Source: Bacteroidota bacterium (lineage in GTDB: Bacteria > Bacteroidota > Bacteroidia > Bacteroidales > WCHB1-69). Taken from it: 46,605 bases of DNA. This document shows, one piece after another, positions 6,652 through 14,055 of the stretch. The position numbers were made by a program, and so were the translations under genes. How positions within the stretch are numbered: position 1 is the first letter of the stretch; each line of letters opens with the position of its first letter. Under the pieces are notes generated by a model. That model was given only the letters and a program-made list of their open reading frames with translations, was not told where the DNA came from and searched no databases. The DNA is taken from positions 1 to 46,605 of the forward strand of contig JAEZOU010000084.1 of NCBI GenBank assembly GCA_023413895.1, written 5' to 3'.

Positions 6652-7758
6652 CTACTTTTGACAATTTTTCTTAGCGATCTTAAATTCCTCTCCTACTGTA
6701 ATTTTTACCCAAGTTCCTGTAGGACAAACAAATCGGCAATAAGGTCTTGGAATTATACATGATAATAACAGAACTATTCCTGCGCAACTCAACACAATCC
6801 ATCCTGCATCTACTAACATAAATGCTACGAAAAACTCGTAATTCAGAAGGTCGAAACCAATTCCCAACCAAAGCATAAGCATCAACACAAACCACAAAAT
6901 CCGACGAAACCAAGTAAGAATTTGTACCCATTGAGCAGACATTTTTACCTTAAACGGCACAATTTTTCCCATCAATTCCTGAAATGAGCCCATAGGACAG
7001 AGCCATAAACAATAGTAATCTTTCTTTCCCAAAAGTGGATAAATCAATGCTGCAATCAAAAGCAACAACGTAATCGCAACCGACCAAAATTCAAATTTAT
7101 TGGCGACCAATCCTGTCAGTAAAGACAGCGAAAGGAAACGACAAGTCCAGAAACCTAAAACTGCAACATTTAGCACCAACTGAATGGTTCTAAATAGTTT
7201 TGATTTAATAAAGAAAGGAAGAATAAGTCCAGATAAAATAACTGCAACTACAACGAAGAACTTAATATCCAGATTAGGTTTAGCACTTGTGTAATTGGGA
7301 TTATCTGCCACATAGCGCATCGTTTTCTGAACTGATTTGATAATTGCATCAGAAGAATAGGTAGCACCACTCACCACGTCAATCTGTTTTTTTAGTGCTT
7401 CTTCTGGCGTAAGTCCGTTCCAAGAATCGAGCAAACCTTGTTTCACCACACGATCAAAAAAACTTGGGGTTTCCTCATTTTCTAACGCTTCAACTTTTTC
7501 AATTTTATTATCTTTCAAATAGATTTGAAGTGGAATATTCGCATTATAACCAATAAATTCTTTACCATATTCTGCTGTTGAAATCACTCTTACACCCTTT
7601 TCATCAAGCCATTCTTCAGGTTTAGTGTTTTTAGTCTGTTCAGTCCTATTTTCATTCAATGCTACGCCAAAAATTCTCTGGTCGCGCCGAATAGCCACTC
7701 CTGCTATCATTATAAATCCCAAACAGAGGCAGGCAATTTTAAAAACTACTTTTTTCAT
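6652..7758 (-). CDS. NosR/RnfG-like membrane flavoprotein with FMN-binding domain and CX3CP motifs
   Basis: A 368-residue protein with an N-terminal anchor (residues 5-23) and an extracytoplasmic FMN-binding domain up to about residue 155. That domain carries the flavinylation motif DVVSGATYSS (residues 127-136), where T133 would be covalently modified by an ApbE-type flavin transferase. Five or so membrane helices follow, with CLWLCP (C250, C254) and CRFVCP (C341, C345), the CX3CP motifs found in NosR, PceC and related electron-transfer proteins. Known: such proteins move electrons across or along the membrane. No soluble 2x[4Fe-4S] ferredoxin domain follows, so it is shorter than NosR. No apbE or partner reductase is nearby, so the electron acceptor is unknown. 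Confidence 0.8.
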   Translation of the reverse strand: MKKVVFKIACLCLGFIMIAGVAIRRDQRIFGVALNENRTEQTKNTKPEEWLDEKGVRVISTAEYGKEFIGYNANIPLQIYLKDNKIEKVEALENEETPSFFDRVVKQGLLDSWNGLTPEEALKKQIDVVSGATYSSDAIIKSVQKTMRYVADNPNYTSAKPNLDIKFFVVVAVILSGLILPFFIKSKLFRTIQLVLNVAVLGFWTCRFLSLSLLTGLVANKFEFWSVAITLLLLIAALIYPLLGKKDYYCLWLCPMGSFQELMGKIVPFKVKMSAQWVQILTWFRRILWFVLMLMLWLGIGFDLLNYEFFVAFMLVDAGWIVLSCAGIVLLLSCIIPRPYCRFVCPTGTWVKITVGEEFKIAKKNCQK

Positions 7759-7772
7759 AACTTTACTTAAAA

Positions 7773-7803
7773 GATAAAGACCGCAGATACCACGGTCTTT
7801 ATC
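7773..7803 (-). terminator. hairpin downstream of clpX
   Basis: GATAAAGACCG and CGGTCTTTATC form a perfect 11-bp stem with a 9-base loop, followed on the minus strand by TTTT. It ends the tig-clpP-clpX unit but lies only about 14 bases before the ATG of the flavoprotein gene. Confidence 0.75.
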
Positions 7804-7825
7804 AAAAAATATTGATCAAATGATA

Positions 7826-9043
7826 TTACATATTTGTCATTTGTGATTCAGCGTATGCTCTGTCCACAACTACAATTTTCTTACGAGAAGAGGGGGCTTC
7901 ATACATTGCATTTGCCATAATCTTCTCGATTATAGAGCGTAAACCGCGCGCGCCCAATTTTAACTCTAACGTTTTATCCACAATAAAATCAATAGCATCA
8001 TCAGTAATGGTGAGTTTGATATTATCCAATGCGAATAGGTTAACATATTGTTTTACTAATGCATTTTTAGGTTCGAGCAAAATTCTACGCAAAGCATCTC
8101 TATCAAGCACATCCATGTGTGTAATCACAGGAAAACGACCACACAATTCAGGAATAAGGCCAAACGATTTCAAATCTTGTGCAGTTATATAACGAAGCAC
8201 ATTATCCTTATCGATGTGAGTACTATTATTATTATAACCTATCACATTGGTATTCAATCGTTCAGAGATAATTCTATCTAAACTATTAAAAGCACCACTT
8301 GCGATAAAGAGAATATTTTGTGTATTTACTACAGTAAACGCCTGCTCAGGATGCTTACGCCCACCTTGAGGAGGTACATTCACCTGAGCGCCTTCTAACA
8401 ATTTTAGCAATGATTGTTGCACACCTTCGCCAGAAACATCGCGAGTTATGGAAGGATTGTCGGCTTTACGTGCAATCTTATCAATTTCATCAATAAAGAC
8501 AATTCCCCTTTCAGCGCGTGCTACATCAAAATCGGCAGCCTGAAGTAATCGTGACAATATACTCTCCACATCTTCGCCTACATAACCTGCTTCTGTAAAA
8601 ACTGTTGCATCTGCAATACAGAATGGAACATCTAACATCTTTGCGATAGTACGCGCTAACAATGTTTTTCCTGTTCCTGTATCTCCGATTAAGATGATGT
8701 TCGATTTCTCAATCTCTACATCCTTATCCTCTTTGCAAGAGTGCATCAGACGTTTGTAATGATTATAAATAGCCACTGAGATAACTTTTTTAGCTTCATC
8801 TTGACCAATTACATATTGATCTAACTTTTCTTTTATCTCTTTGGGTTTCAATAGTGTAGGCACAAATTGTTCGTCAGTTTTTTTTCTTTTTTTCTGACGA
8901 AAATTGCGTACCATTTCCATTACTGCATCCGCACAATCCTCACAGATAGCCCCATTAAATCCATGAATTAATAGAATATTATCTGCTATTTTTTGTCCGC
9001 AGAAACTACAGGTATTAGGTCCGTTTGTGTTATTTTTTTTCAT
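7826..9043 (-). CDS. clpX: ATP-dependent Clp protease ATP-binding subunit ClpX
   Basis: A 405-residue AAA+ unfoldase that feeds substrates to ClpP. Seen: N-terminal zinc-binding domain with C12, C15, C34 and C37; Walker A GDTGTGKT near residue 120; Walker B VFIDEIDKI; sensor and pore features including GYVGEDVES; and C-terminal LGARGLRSIIEKIM. Length is typical. The start overlaps the end of clpP by 14 bases, consistent with translational coupling of the two partner subunits. An 11-bp hairpin terminator follows. Confidence 0.97.
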   Translation of the reverse strand: MKKNNTNGPNTCSFCGQKIADNILLIHGFNGAICEDCADAVMEMVRNFRQKKRKKTDEQFVPTLLKPKEIKEKLDQYVIGQDEAKKVISVAIYNHYKRLMHSCKEDKDVEIEKSNIILIGDTGTGKTLLARTIAKMLDVPFCIADATVFTEAGYVGEDVESILSRLLQAADFDVARAERGIVFIDEIDKIARKADNPSITRDVSGEGVQQSLLKLLEGAQVNVPPQGGRKHPEQAFTVVNTQNILFIASGAFNSLDRIISERLNTNVIGYNNNSTHIDKDNVLRYITAQDLKSFGLIPELCGRFPVITHMDVLDRDALRRILLEPKNALVKQYVNLFALDNIKLTITDDAIDFIVDKTLELKLGARGLRSIIEKIMANAMYEAPSSRKKIVVVDRAYAESQMTNM

Positions 9044-9713
9044 TGTGTTTTCTCAATTCTAACACATTGTCTATCATTCCATATTCTTTAGCTTCAGCTG
9101 CAATCATCCAATAATCGCGGTCACTATCCTTCCACACTTGTTCGTAAGTTTTTCCAGAGTGGTACGCAATAATTTCATACAACTCCTTCTTCAACTTTTG
9201 GATTTCGCGTGCTTCGATTTCAATATCTGAAGCTTGACCTTGCGTTCCTCCCATGGGTTGGTGAATCATCACGCGAGAATGAGGTAGTGCAAAACGTTTT
9301 CCTTGTGAACCTGCGCAAAGGAGAACAGCAGCCATAGAAGCTGCCATTCCTGTACAGATTGTTGAAATTTCTGGTTTAAGATATTGCATTGTATCATAAA
9401 TTCCCAAACCGGCATATACACTACCACCTGGAGAGTTTATGTAAATTTGAATATCTCTCTCAGAATCTTGGGATTCTAAGAAAAGCAATTGCGCTTGAAT
9501 GATATTTGCAACATCATCATAGATAGGTGTTCCCAAGAAGATGATTCTATCCTTCATTAATCTTGAGAAAACATCCATTACTGCAATATTCATTGGGCGT
9601 TCTTCAATGATATTGGGGGTGATATAATCATTGACAAGTGATGCGTATTTTTCAACACGCATACTATTAATGCCACAATGTTTAACAGCGTATTTATAAA
9701 ACTCGTTATTCAT
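9030..9713 (-). CDS. clpP: ATP-dependent Clp protease proteolytic subunit ClpP
   Basis: Serine peptidase that assembles into the ClpP tetradecamer and degrades proteins threaded by ClpX. Seen: nucleophile Ser in GMAASMAAVLL, His in MIHQPMGG, Asp in KDSDRDYWM, and the INSPGGSV oxyanion loop. I choose the ATG at 9713 (MNNEFYKYAVK), which matches the usual Bacteroidales start, rather than an in-frame start 30 bases upstream at 9743. It overlaps the last 8 bases of tig. The N-terminus is about 25 residues longer than in E. coli before the conserved core, which is normal for this phylum. Confidence 0.96.
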   Translation of the reverse strand: MNNEFYKYAVKHCGINSMRVEKYASLVNDYITPNIIEERPMNIAVMDVFSRLMKDRIIFLGTPIYDDVANIIQAQLLFLESQDSERDIQIYINSPGGSVYAGLGIYDTMQYLKPEISTICTGMAASMAAVLLCAGSQGKRFALPHSRVMIHQPMGGTQGQASDIEIEAREIQKLKKELYEIIAYHSGKTYEQVWKDSDRDYWMIAAEAKEYGMIDNVLELRKHNEKK

Positions 9714-11157
9714 CTTTATCCTTTTTTGTTGTTTTCTTAGCACAAGCTTTCTTTGGTGCTGGCGCTTCTCCTTCTGCTACAGTTTTTTTAGCTTTAGGTG
9801 CTTTTGCTTTGGTTGTTTTTTTCTCTTCAGTAGATGTTTCTGCTGGTTTTCCCGTTGCAAAAGCAATAAACTCATCCAAAGTACCCTCTTTCAACTCTGT
9901 AGTCATCTTGTCACGCAATAAAGCAACAAGTTTTTGGTCATAAAGTTGATCGTAAATATTCTTAACATCTTCCCTTTTTTGAACTGCTTGTTCTACCAAT
10001 TTATCCAATTGGTCTTTAATCTCAACTGGATTGAATTGATTAAAGTAGTTTTGGATAAAGAAATTGCGGATATAATCTTTAATTTCATCCATAGTTACTT
10101 TAATTTCACTATCTTGAGTAAGTTTATTTTCAATCAATTGCCATTTGAAAGATTTTGCGTAGTTTTCATATTCAGCATCCAATTTTTCTTGAGTCATTTC
10201 ACTATTGCTTCTCAAGATATATCTACGAATAAAGTCGTCAGGAAGTTCAATGCTTACATTATCAATTAATGCGGTAATAGCATCATTACTAAATTTTCTA
10301 TCAGATTCTCTCTTCCATTGCTCTTCAACTTGAGCTACTGCATAATTATTGAACTCTTCAATAGTTTTAACTGATTCATCAGGGAAAACCTTCTTCAAGA
10401 AATCTTCATTAACTTCTGCCAAGGTAAGTCTGCCGATATGCGTAATTGTCAAATCGTAATTATATTCAGCTTCCTTATCGAAATTTTCTTCCGTAACATG
10501 AAGGAATCTTCTAAGATGCATTTCATCGTTGAAAGCATTTTTCAATGTTACATTAGCCACTTCATTCACTTTCTTACCTACGATAGCTTTTCTACCCTCT
10601 TCTGAAAGATCTGAAACAAGAATAAAACCATTTTTATCTTCAGCATAAGTTACAGAGATATTATCTTCTTCTCCAACTTCTTCTGGAGATGTATATTCAC
10701 CATATTTACGGCGCAAACCATCGACAAAATTATTAACTTCAACCTCAGAAGCTTTGATATGAAAATCTGTAACTACAGGAATAGCAGTTACATCCAAATC
10801 AAAAACTGGTTTTACTGCGAACTCAAAAGCAAAGGTAAAATCAGTAGCATTTTCAAAATCCACTGTAGATTTCTCTTCAATAATCATAGGTTCGAACATA
10901 TATTCGATCTTATTTTCATCGAGATAGTTGTACAAGTTTTTAGACGCCAATTCATTCACAGCCTCAGCAATCATAGACTTTTCGTAAAGTCTTTTAATCA
11001 TTCCCATAGGAGCATTTCCCACGCGAAAACCTGGCACCTGAGCAACACGGCGTTGCTTCTTCAATTTCATTTCAACATCAGCAGCATAATCATCTTTTGA
11101 AATTTCAATGATTACTTCTTGTACTTTTTCGTTTGCTTTTTCGTTACTAACTTTCAT
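9706..11157 (-). CDS. tig: trigger factor
   Basis: Ribosome-associated chaperone that binds nascent chains at the exit tunnel. Seen: the ribosome-docking signature PGFRVGNAPMGMIKR in the N-terminal domain, the long helical C-terminal arms, and overall length of 483 residues against about 430-450 in most bacteria. The middle domain lacks an obvious FKBP-type active-site pattern, as is common in this phylum. The extra length is a Lys/Ala-rich tail of about 50 residues (TKAKAPKAKKTV ... KKACAKKTTKKDKDE). First gene of the tig-clpP-clpX operon, with a -7 box at 11193-11200. Confidence 0.92.
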   Translation of the reverse strand: MKVSNEKANEKVQEVIIEISKDDYAADVEMKLKKQRRVAQVPGFRVGNAPMGMIKRLYEKSMIAEAVNELASKNLYNYLDENKIEYMFEPMIIEEKSTVDFENATDFTFAFEFAVKPVFDLDVTAIPVVTDFHIKASEVEVNNFVDGLRRKYGEYTSPEEVGEEDNISVTYAEDKNGFILVSDLSEEGRKAIVGKKVNEVANVTLKNAFNDEMHLRRFLHVTEENFDKEAEYNYDLTITHIGRLTLAEVNEDFLKKVFPDESVKTIEEFNNYAVAQVEEQWKRESDRKFSNDAITALIDNVSIELPDDFIRRYILRSNSEMTQEKLDAEYENYAKSFKWQLIENKLTQDSEIKVTMDEIKDYIRNFFIQNYFNQFNPVEIKDQLDKLVEQAVQKREDVKNIYDQLYDQKLVALLRDKMTTELKEGTLDEFIAFATGKPAETSTEEKKTTKAKAPKAKKTVAEGEAPAPKKACAKKTTKKDKDE

Positions 11158-11192
11158 TATATTAATTTTTTATGTTTTTAAATTTTGGTCGG

Positions 11193-11200
11193 CAAAGATA
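11193..11200 (-). promoter_or_regulatory. -7 box TATCTTTG for tig-clpP-clpX
   Basis: TAnnTTTG on the minus strand about 36 bases before the tig ATG, immediately after the terminator of the upstream fermentation operon. Confidence 0.6.
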
Positions 11201-11201
11201 T

Positions 11202-11238
11202 AAAAAAAGTTTGAATAATCAGCGACTATTCAAACTTT
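11202..11238 (-). terminator. rho-independent terminator of the kamE-fabG operon
   Basis: AAAGTTTGAATA and TATTCAAACTTT form a perfect 12-bp stem with a 9-base loop. On the minus strand a run of seven T follows, directly abutting the tig promoter. Confidence 0.85.
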
Positions 11239-11263
11239 AATTTTATGAAAAAAGATAGTTTGA

Positions 11264-12007
11264 CTAGATTGTCATTCCACCATCCACACTAAGGGTAGCT
11301 CCATTTACGTATGAAGCATCGTCGCTAGCAAGATAAAGGAATGCATTAGCAATATCTTCTGGTTGACCTAAACGTCCTACAGGAACTTTAGCGCGCATGC
11401 CATCCAATACTTCAACTGGCATTTTTGCAACCATATCAGTTTCGATAAAACCAGGAGCTACAGCATTGACTGTAATACCTTTACGACCTAATTCTTTTGC
11501 TAAGGTTTTTGTCATACCAATCAAGCCTGCTTTAGTGGCCACATAATTAGTTTGACCAAAGTTTCCATATAATGCTACTACAGAAGAGGTATTCACAATG
11601 CGGCCATAACCTTTATCAAGCATATAAGGAGAGATTGCTTTGATACAATAAAAAGCACCACTTAAGTTAATATCAATTACTTGTTGCCATTGTTCTACTG
11701 ACATTTTTTTCAAAGTACTATCGTTGGTAATACCTGCGTTATTGATTAAAATGTCGATTTTTCCATATTTTTCGTTTACTTCTTTAGCTGCAACGGTTAC
11801 GGCTTCGTAATTACTTGAGTCAACAGGTTGGAAGTCGATTGTTAAGCCTTGTTGTTTAGCAGTTTCAACAAAAGCATTTCCACGTTCTGCGTTACGCGCC
11901 CAAACCACAACGGTTGCACCTTCTTGAGCGAATTTAATTGCTGTTGCAGCTCCAATACCAGCTGTTCCACCGGTAATAATAGCTACTCTATTTTCTAATT
12001 TTTTCAT
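11264..12007 (-). CDS. acetoacetyl-CoA reductase / 3-oxoacyl-ACP reductase (SDR)
   Basis: A 247-residue short-chain dehydrogenase. Seen: cofactor loop TGGTAGIG, NNAG, catalytic Ser in TSSV, and YVATKAG with catalytic Tyr and Lys. It falls in the FabG/PhaB group, which reduces 3-oxoacyl thioesters with NAD(P)H to (R)-3-hydroxyacyl thioesters. Its place as last gene of kamE-CoA transferase-MaoC hydratase argues for acetoacetyl-CoA reductase (PhaB role) in butyrate formation rather than for fatty-acid synthesis. That choice is inferred from context; a FabG role in lipid synthesis is not excluded. The gap to the hydratase gene is 17 bases. Confidence 0.85.
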   Translation of the reverse strand: MKKLENRVAIITGGTAGIGAATAIKFAQEGATVVVWARNAERGNAFVETAKQQGLTIDFQPVDSSNYEAVTVAAKEVNEKYGKIDILINNAGITNDSTLKKMSVEQWQQVIDINLSGAFYCIKAISPYMLDKGYGRIVNTSSVVALYGNFGQTNYVATKAGLIGMTKTLAKELGRKGITVNAVAPGFIETDMVAKMPVEVLDGMRAKVPVGRLGQPEDIANAFLYLASDDASYVNGATLSVDGGMTI

Positions 12008-12024
12008 TGTATTAATTTTTAAAG

Positions 12025-12432
12025 TTAAAATTTTTCAACGTGCATTAATTTAGCTTGCCCAATAATAACAGCCTTACCTTGGCAGTCTTCCAAAGTACAT
12101 TGAATTACGCCGCGGTGTTTTTCTTCATTCACCTCAACGACTTCAAACTTTGCCACGTAATCATTTTCCACGAAAACAGGCGCACGGAAAGACATATCTT
12201 GATACATATAGATAGTACCTTCGCCGGGCCATTGGGTACCAAAAACTTTTGAGAAAACTGCACCTGCGAAAAATCCGTGAACAATAGGTTTTCCAAAAGG
12301 AGTTTTAGCCGCATACTCCGCATTTACGTGAATTGGATTATTATCACCTGAAATTTCCGCAAATTTATCAATATCTTTTTGGTGGAAACAAACCTTTTCA
12401 GAATATGTATCTCCGACTTTTAATTTTGCCAT
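12025..12432 (-). CDS. MaoC-family (R)-specific enoyl-CoA hydratase, PhaJ-like
   Basis: A 135-residue single hot-dog domain. Seen: the hydratase-2 active-site motif with Asp and His in SGDNNPIHVN, followed by FGKPIVHGF. Known: PhaJ-type enzymes interconvert crotonyl-CoA and (R)-3-hydroxybutyryl-CoA, opposite stereochemistry to crotonase. Sandwiched between a CoA-transferase subunit and a FabG/PhaB-like reductase, it would complete an R-specific route between acetoacetyl-CoA and crotonyl-CoA. Spacing to neighbours is 15-17 bases, so it is part of one operon. Length matches stand-alone PhaJ. Confidence 0.85.
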   Translation of the reverse strand: MAKLKVGDTYSEKVCFHQKDIDKFAEISGDNNPIHVNAEYAAKTPFGKPIVHGFFAGAVFSKVFGTQWPGEGTIYMYQDMSFRAPVFVENDYVAKFEVVEVNEEKHRGVIQCTLEDCQGKAVIIGQAKLMHVEKF

Positions 12433-12447
12433 CTTTTTAAATTTAAA

Positions 12448-13107
12448 TTAGATTTCCATTGGTTTTAAATCTGGAGAGATAATCAAAGTTGCTTCCGTAG
12501 CCGCTTGAACCTCTTCCACAGTAAATTCAGGATTAATCTCTTTCAAAACGATACCTTTTGGAGTCACTTCCATCACGCCCATTTCTGTAACAATAAGATT
12601 CACCTGACCTTTTGCTGTAAGCGGAAGGTTACATTTTTTCAAGATTTTAGGATTTCCTTTTGCGGTATGTTCCATTGCCAAAATCACCTGTTTTGCACCT
12701 ACAATAAGGTCCATAGCGCCACCCATACCAGGAGTCAATTTACCAGGAATCATCCAGTTAGCAAGGTCTCCATTTTCATCTACCTGCATTGCACCTAAGA
12801 TGGTTGCATCAACATGACCACCGCGAATAATACAGAACGATTGCGCAGACGAAAATGCAGTAGCATACTCATTAGCAGTTATATAACCACCACCTGCATT
12901 GATATAATGAGAGTCTTCATCTCCTTCAGCTGGAGTTTTCCCCATACCTAAAAGACCATTTTCCGATTGAAGGATCAAGTTCACACCTTCTGGTACATAA
13001 TTAGGCACCATAGTGGGCAAACCGATACCTAAATTAACAACATCACCATCCTTCAATTCTTTTGCCACTCTCTTGGCAATCACTTCTCTGATTTGATTTT
13101 TATCCAT
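12448..13107 (-). CDS. atoA: acetate/butyryl-CoA:acetoacetate CoA-transferase, subunit B
   Basis: A 219-residue class I CoA-transferase beta subunit. Seen: GIGLPTMVPNYVP near the start and SENGLLGMG, whose Glu is the residue that forms the enzyme-CoA thioester. The ATG at 13107 (MDKNQIREVIAKRVAKEL) is chosen over an in-frame upstream start at 13188, which would run into kamE and add 27 residues unlike the family. In lysine fermenters this enzyme swaps CoA between butyryl-CoA and acetoacetate. The alpha subunit, normally adjacent, is not in this window, so the active heteromer depends on a gene elsewhere. Confidence 0.88.
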   Translation of the reverse strand: MDKNQIREVIAKRVAKELKDGDVVNLGIGLPTMVPNYVPEGVNLILQSENGLLGMGKTPAEGDEDSHYINAGGGYITANEYATAFSSAQSFCIIRGGHVDATILGAMQVDENGDLANWMIPGKLTPGMGGAMDLIVGAKQVILAMEHTAKGNPKILKKCNLPLTAKGQVNLIVTEMGVMEVTPKGIVLKEINPEFTVEEVQAATEATLIISPDLKPMEI

Positions 13108-13123
13108 AATATCTAATTTTAAA

Positions 13124-13918
13124 TTATTTCTTTCCATTAATACGTCTATCCATCTCTTCTGCAATATAAGAGGCAACGTTATCGGCATACGAATTCATTC
13201 CGAAACCTGCATCATACCCCAACTCTTTCGCCAATTCGTGAGAGATACGTGGACCGCCGCAACATACTATAAGTTTATCGCGCAAACCTTCTGCTTCCAA
13301 CATCTCTATCAACTCAGTAAGGTTCTTGATATGAACATCTTTTTGGGTTACCGTTTGAGAAACCAACAATGCATCAGCTTTCATCTCAATAGCCTTTGCA
13401 ATAAACTCTTCATTCGGCACTTGACTACCCAAATTCAACGCCTCAAACATTTTGTAACGTTCAATACCATAGTGGCCTGCGTAGCCTTTCATATTCATAA
13501 TAGCATCAATACCTACGGTATGAGCATCAGTTCCAGTGCTTGCACCCAAAACCACAATTTTGCGTCCTATACGTTCTTGGATAAAATCGTCGGTTTCATC
13601 CATGCTCATAACGGTTGAATCTACTTTATCCACTTTAATTGTGCTGTAATCAACAGTATGTACGCAAGAGCCATAGCAATTGAAGAAAGTAAAACCTTCC
13701 GCAAGTTCTTTATAATAGACCACTTGTGGATTTTCAAAACCCATCTTCTTCATTAATTGTTTAGCGGCTTCAATAGCTTCATCACCAACAGGAACTGGTA
13801 AAGTAAAACTCAATTGTGTTTTACCATCGTTCATTGTATCGCCGTATGGTTTAATATTGGTTAAATCTAACGTCCGGTCAAAATCTTTTTGTTCGGTAGA
13901 ATACAATCCTCCACTCAT
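13124..13918 (-). CDS. kamE: lysine 5,6-aminomutase, beta subunit
   Basis: A 264-residue B12-binding subunit. Seen: start MSGGLYSTEQKDFD, typical of the family; cobalamin-binding D-A-H-T-V-G with H133 as cobalt ligand; and K144 in NMKGYAGH, the lysine that carries PLP in the characterised clostridial enzyme, at the same residue numbers. A Rossmann-like cobalamin domain with GGPRISHELAKELGYDAGFG follows. With KamD and adenosylcobalamin it moves the terminal amino group of beta-lysine (or D-lysine) to C5. It heads its own transcription unit with a -7 box at 13984-13991, separated from kamD by dxr. Confidence 0.96.
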   Translation of the reverse strand: MSGGLYSTEQKDFDRTLDLTNIKPYGDTMNDGKTQLSFTLPVPVGDEAIEAAKQLMKKMGFENPQVVYYKELAEGFTFFNCYGSCVHTVDYSTIKVDKVDSTVMSMDETDDFIQERIGRKIVVLGASTGTDAHTVGIDAIMNMKGYAGHYGIERYKMFEALNLGSQVPNEEFIAKAIEMKADALLVSQTVTQKDVHIKNLTELIEMLEAEGLRDKLIVCCGGPRISHELAKELGYDAGFGMNSYADNVASYIAEEMDRRINGKK

Positions 13919-13983
13919 AAGTTATTCTGTTTTAATATTTTATATAAATTCCTTTTCTTATAATTCAATTTCAATAAGTTCTG

Positions 13984-13991
13984 CAAATATA
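13984..13991 (-). promoter_or_regulatory. -7 box TATATTTG for kamE-atoA-hydratase-reductase
   Basis: On the minus strand, TATATTTGCAG lies in the 137-base gap between dxr and kamE, about 66 bases before the kamE ATG. It suggests kamE can be expressed separately from kamD-dxr. Confidence 0.55.
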
Positions 13992-14055
13992 GCAAATTTA
14001 GTTTATCTTTTTATCATTATTTTTCGTTTCAATTTTAGGATTAAGAATTAAGAGA

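Noticed and set aside
13238..13618. Plus-strand 126-residue frame opposite kamE
   Set aside because: Antisense to a gene with exact active-site residues; no independent support.
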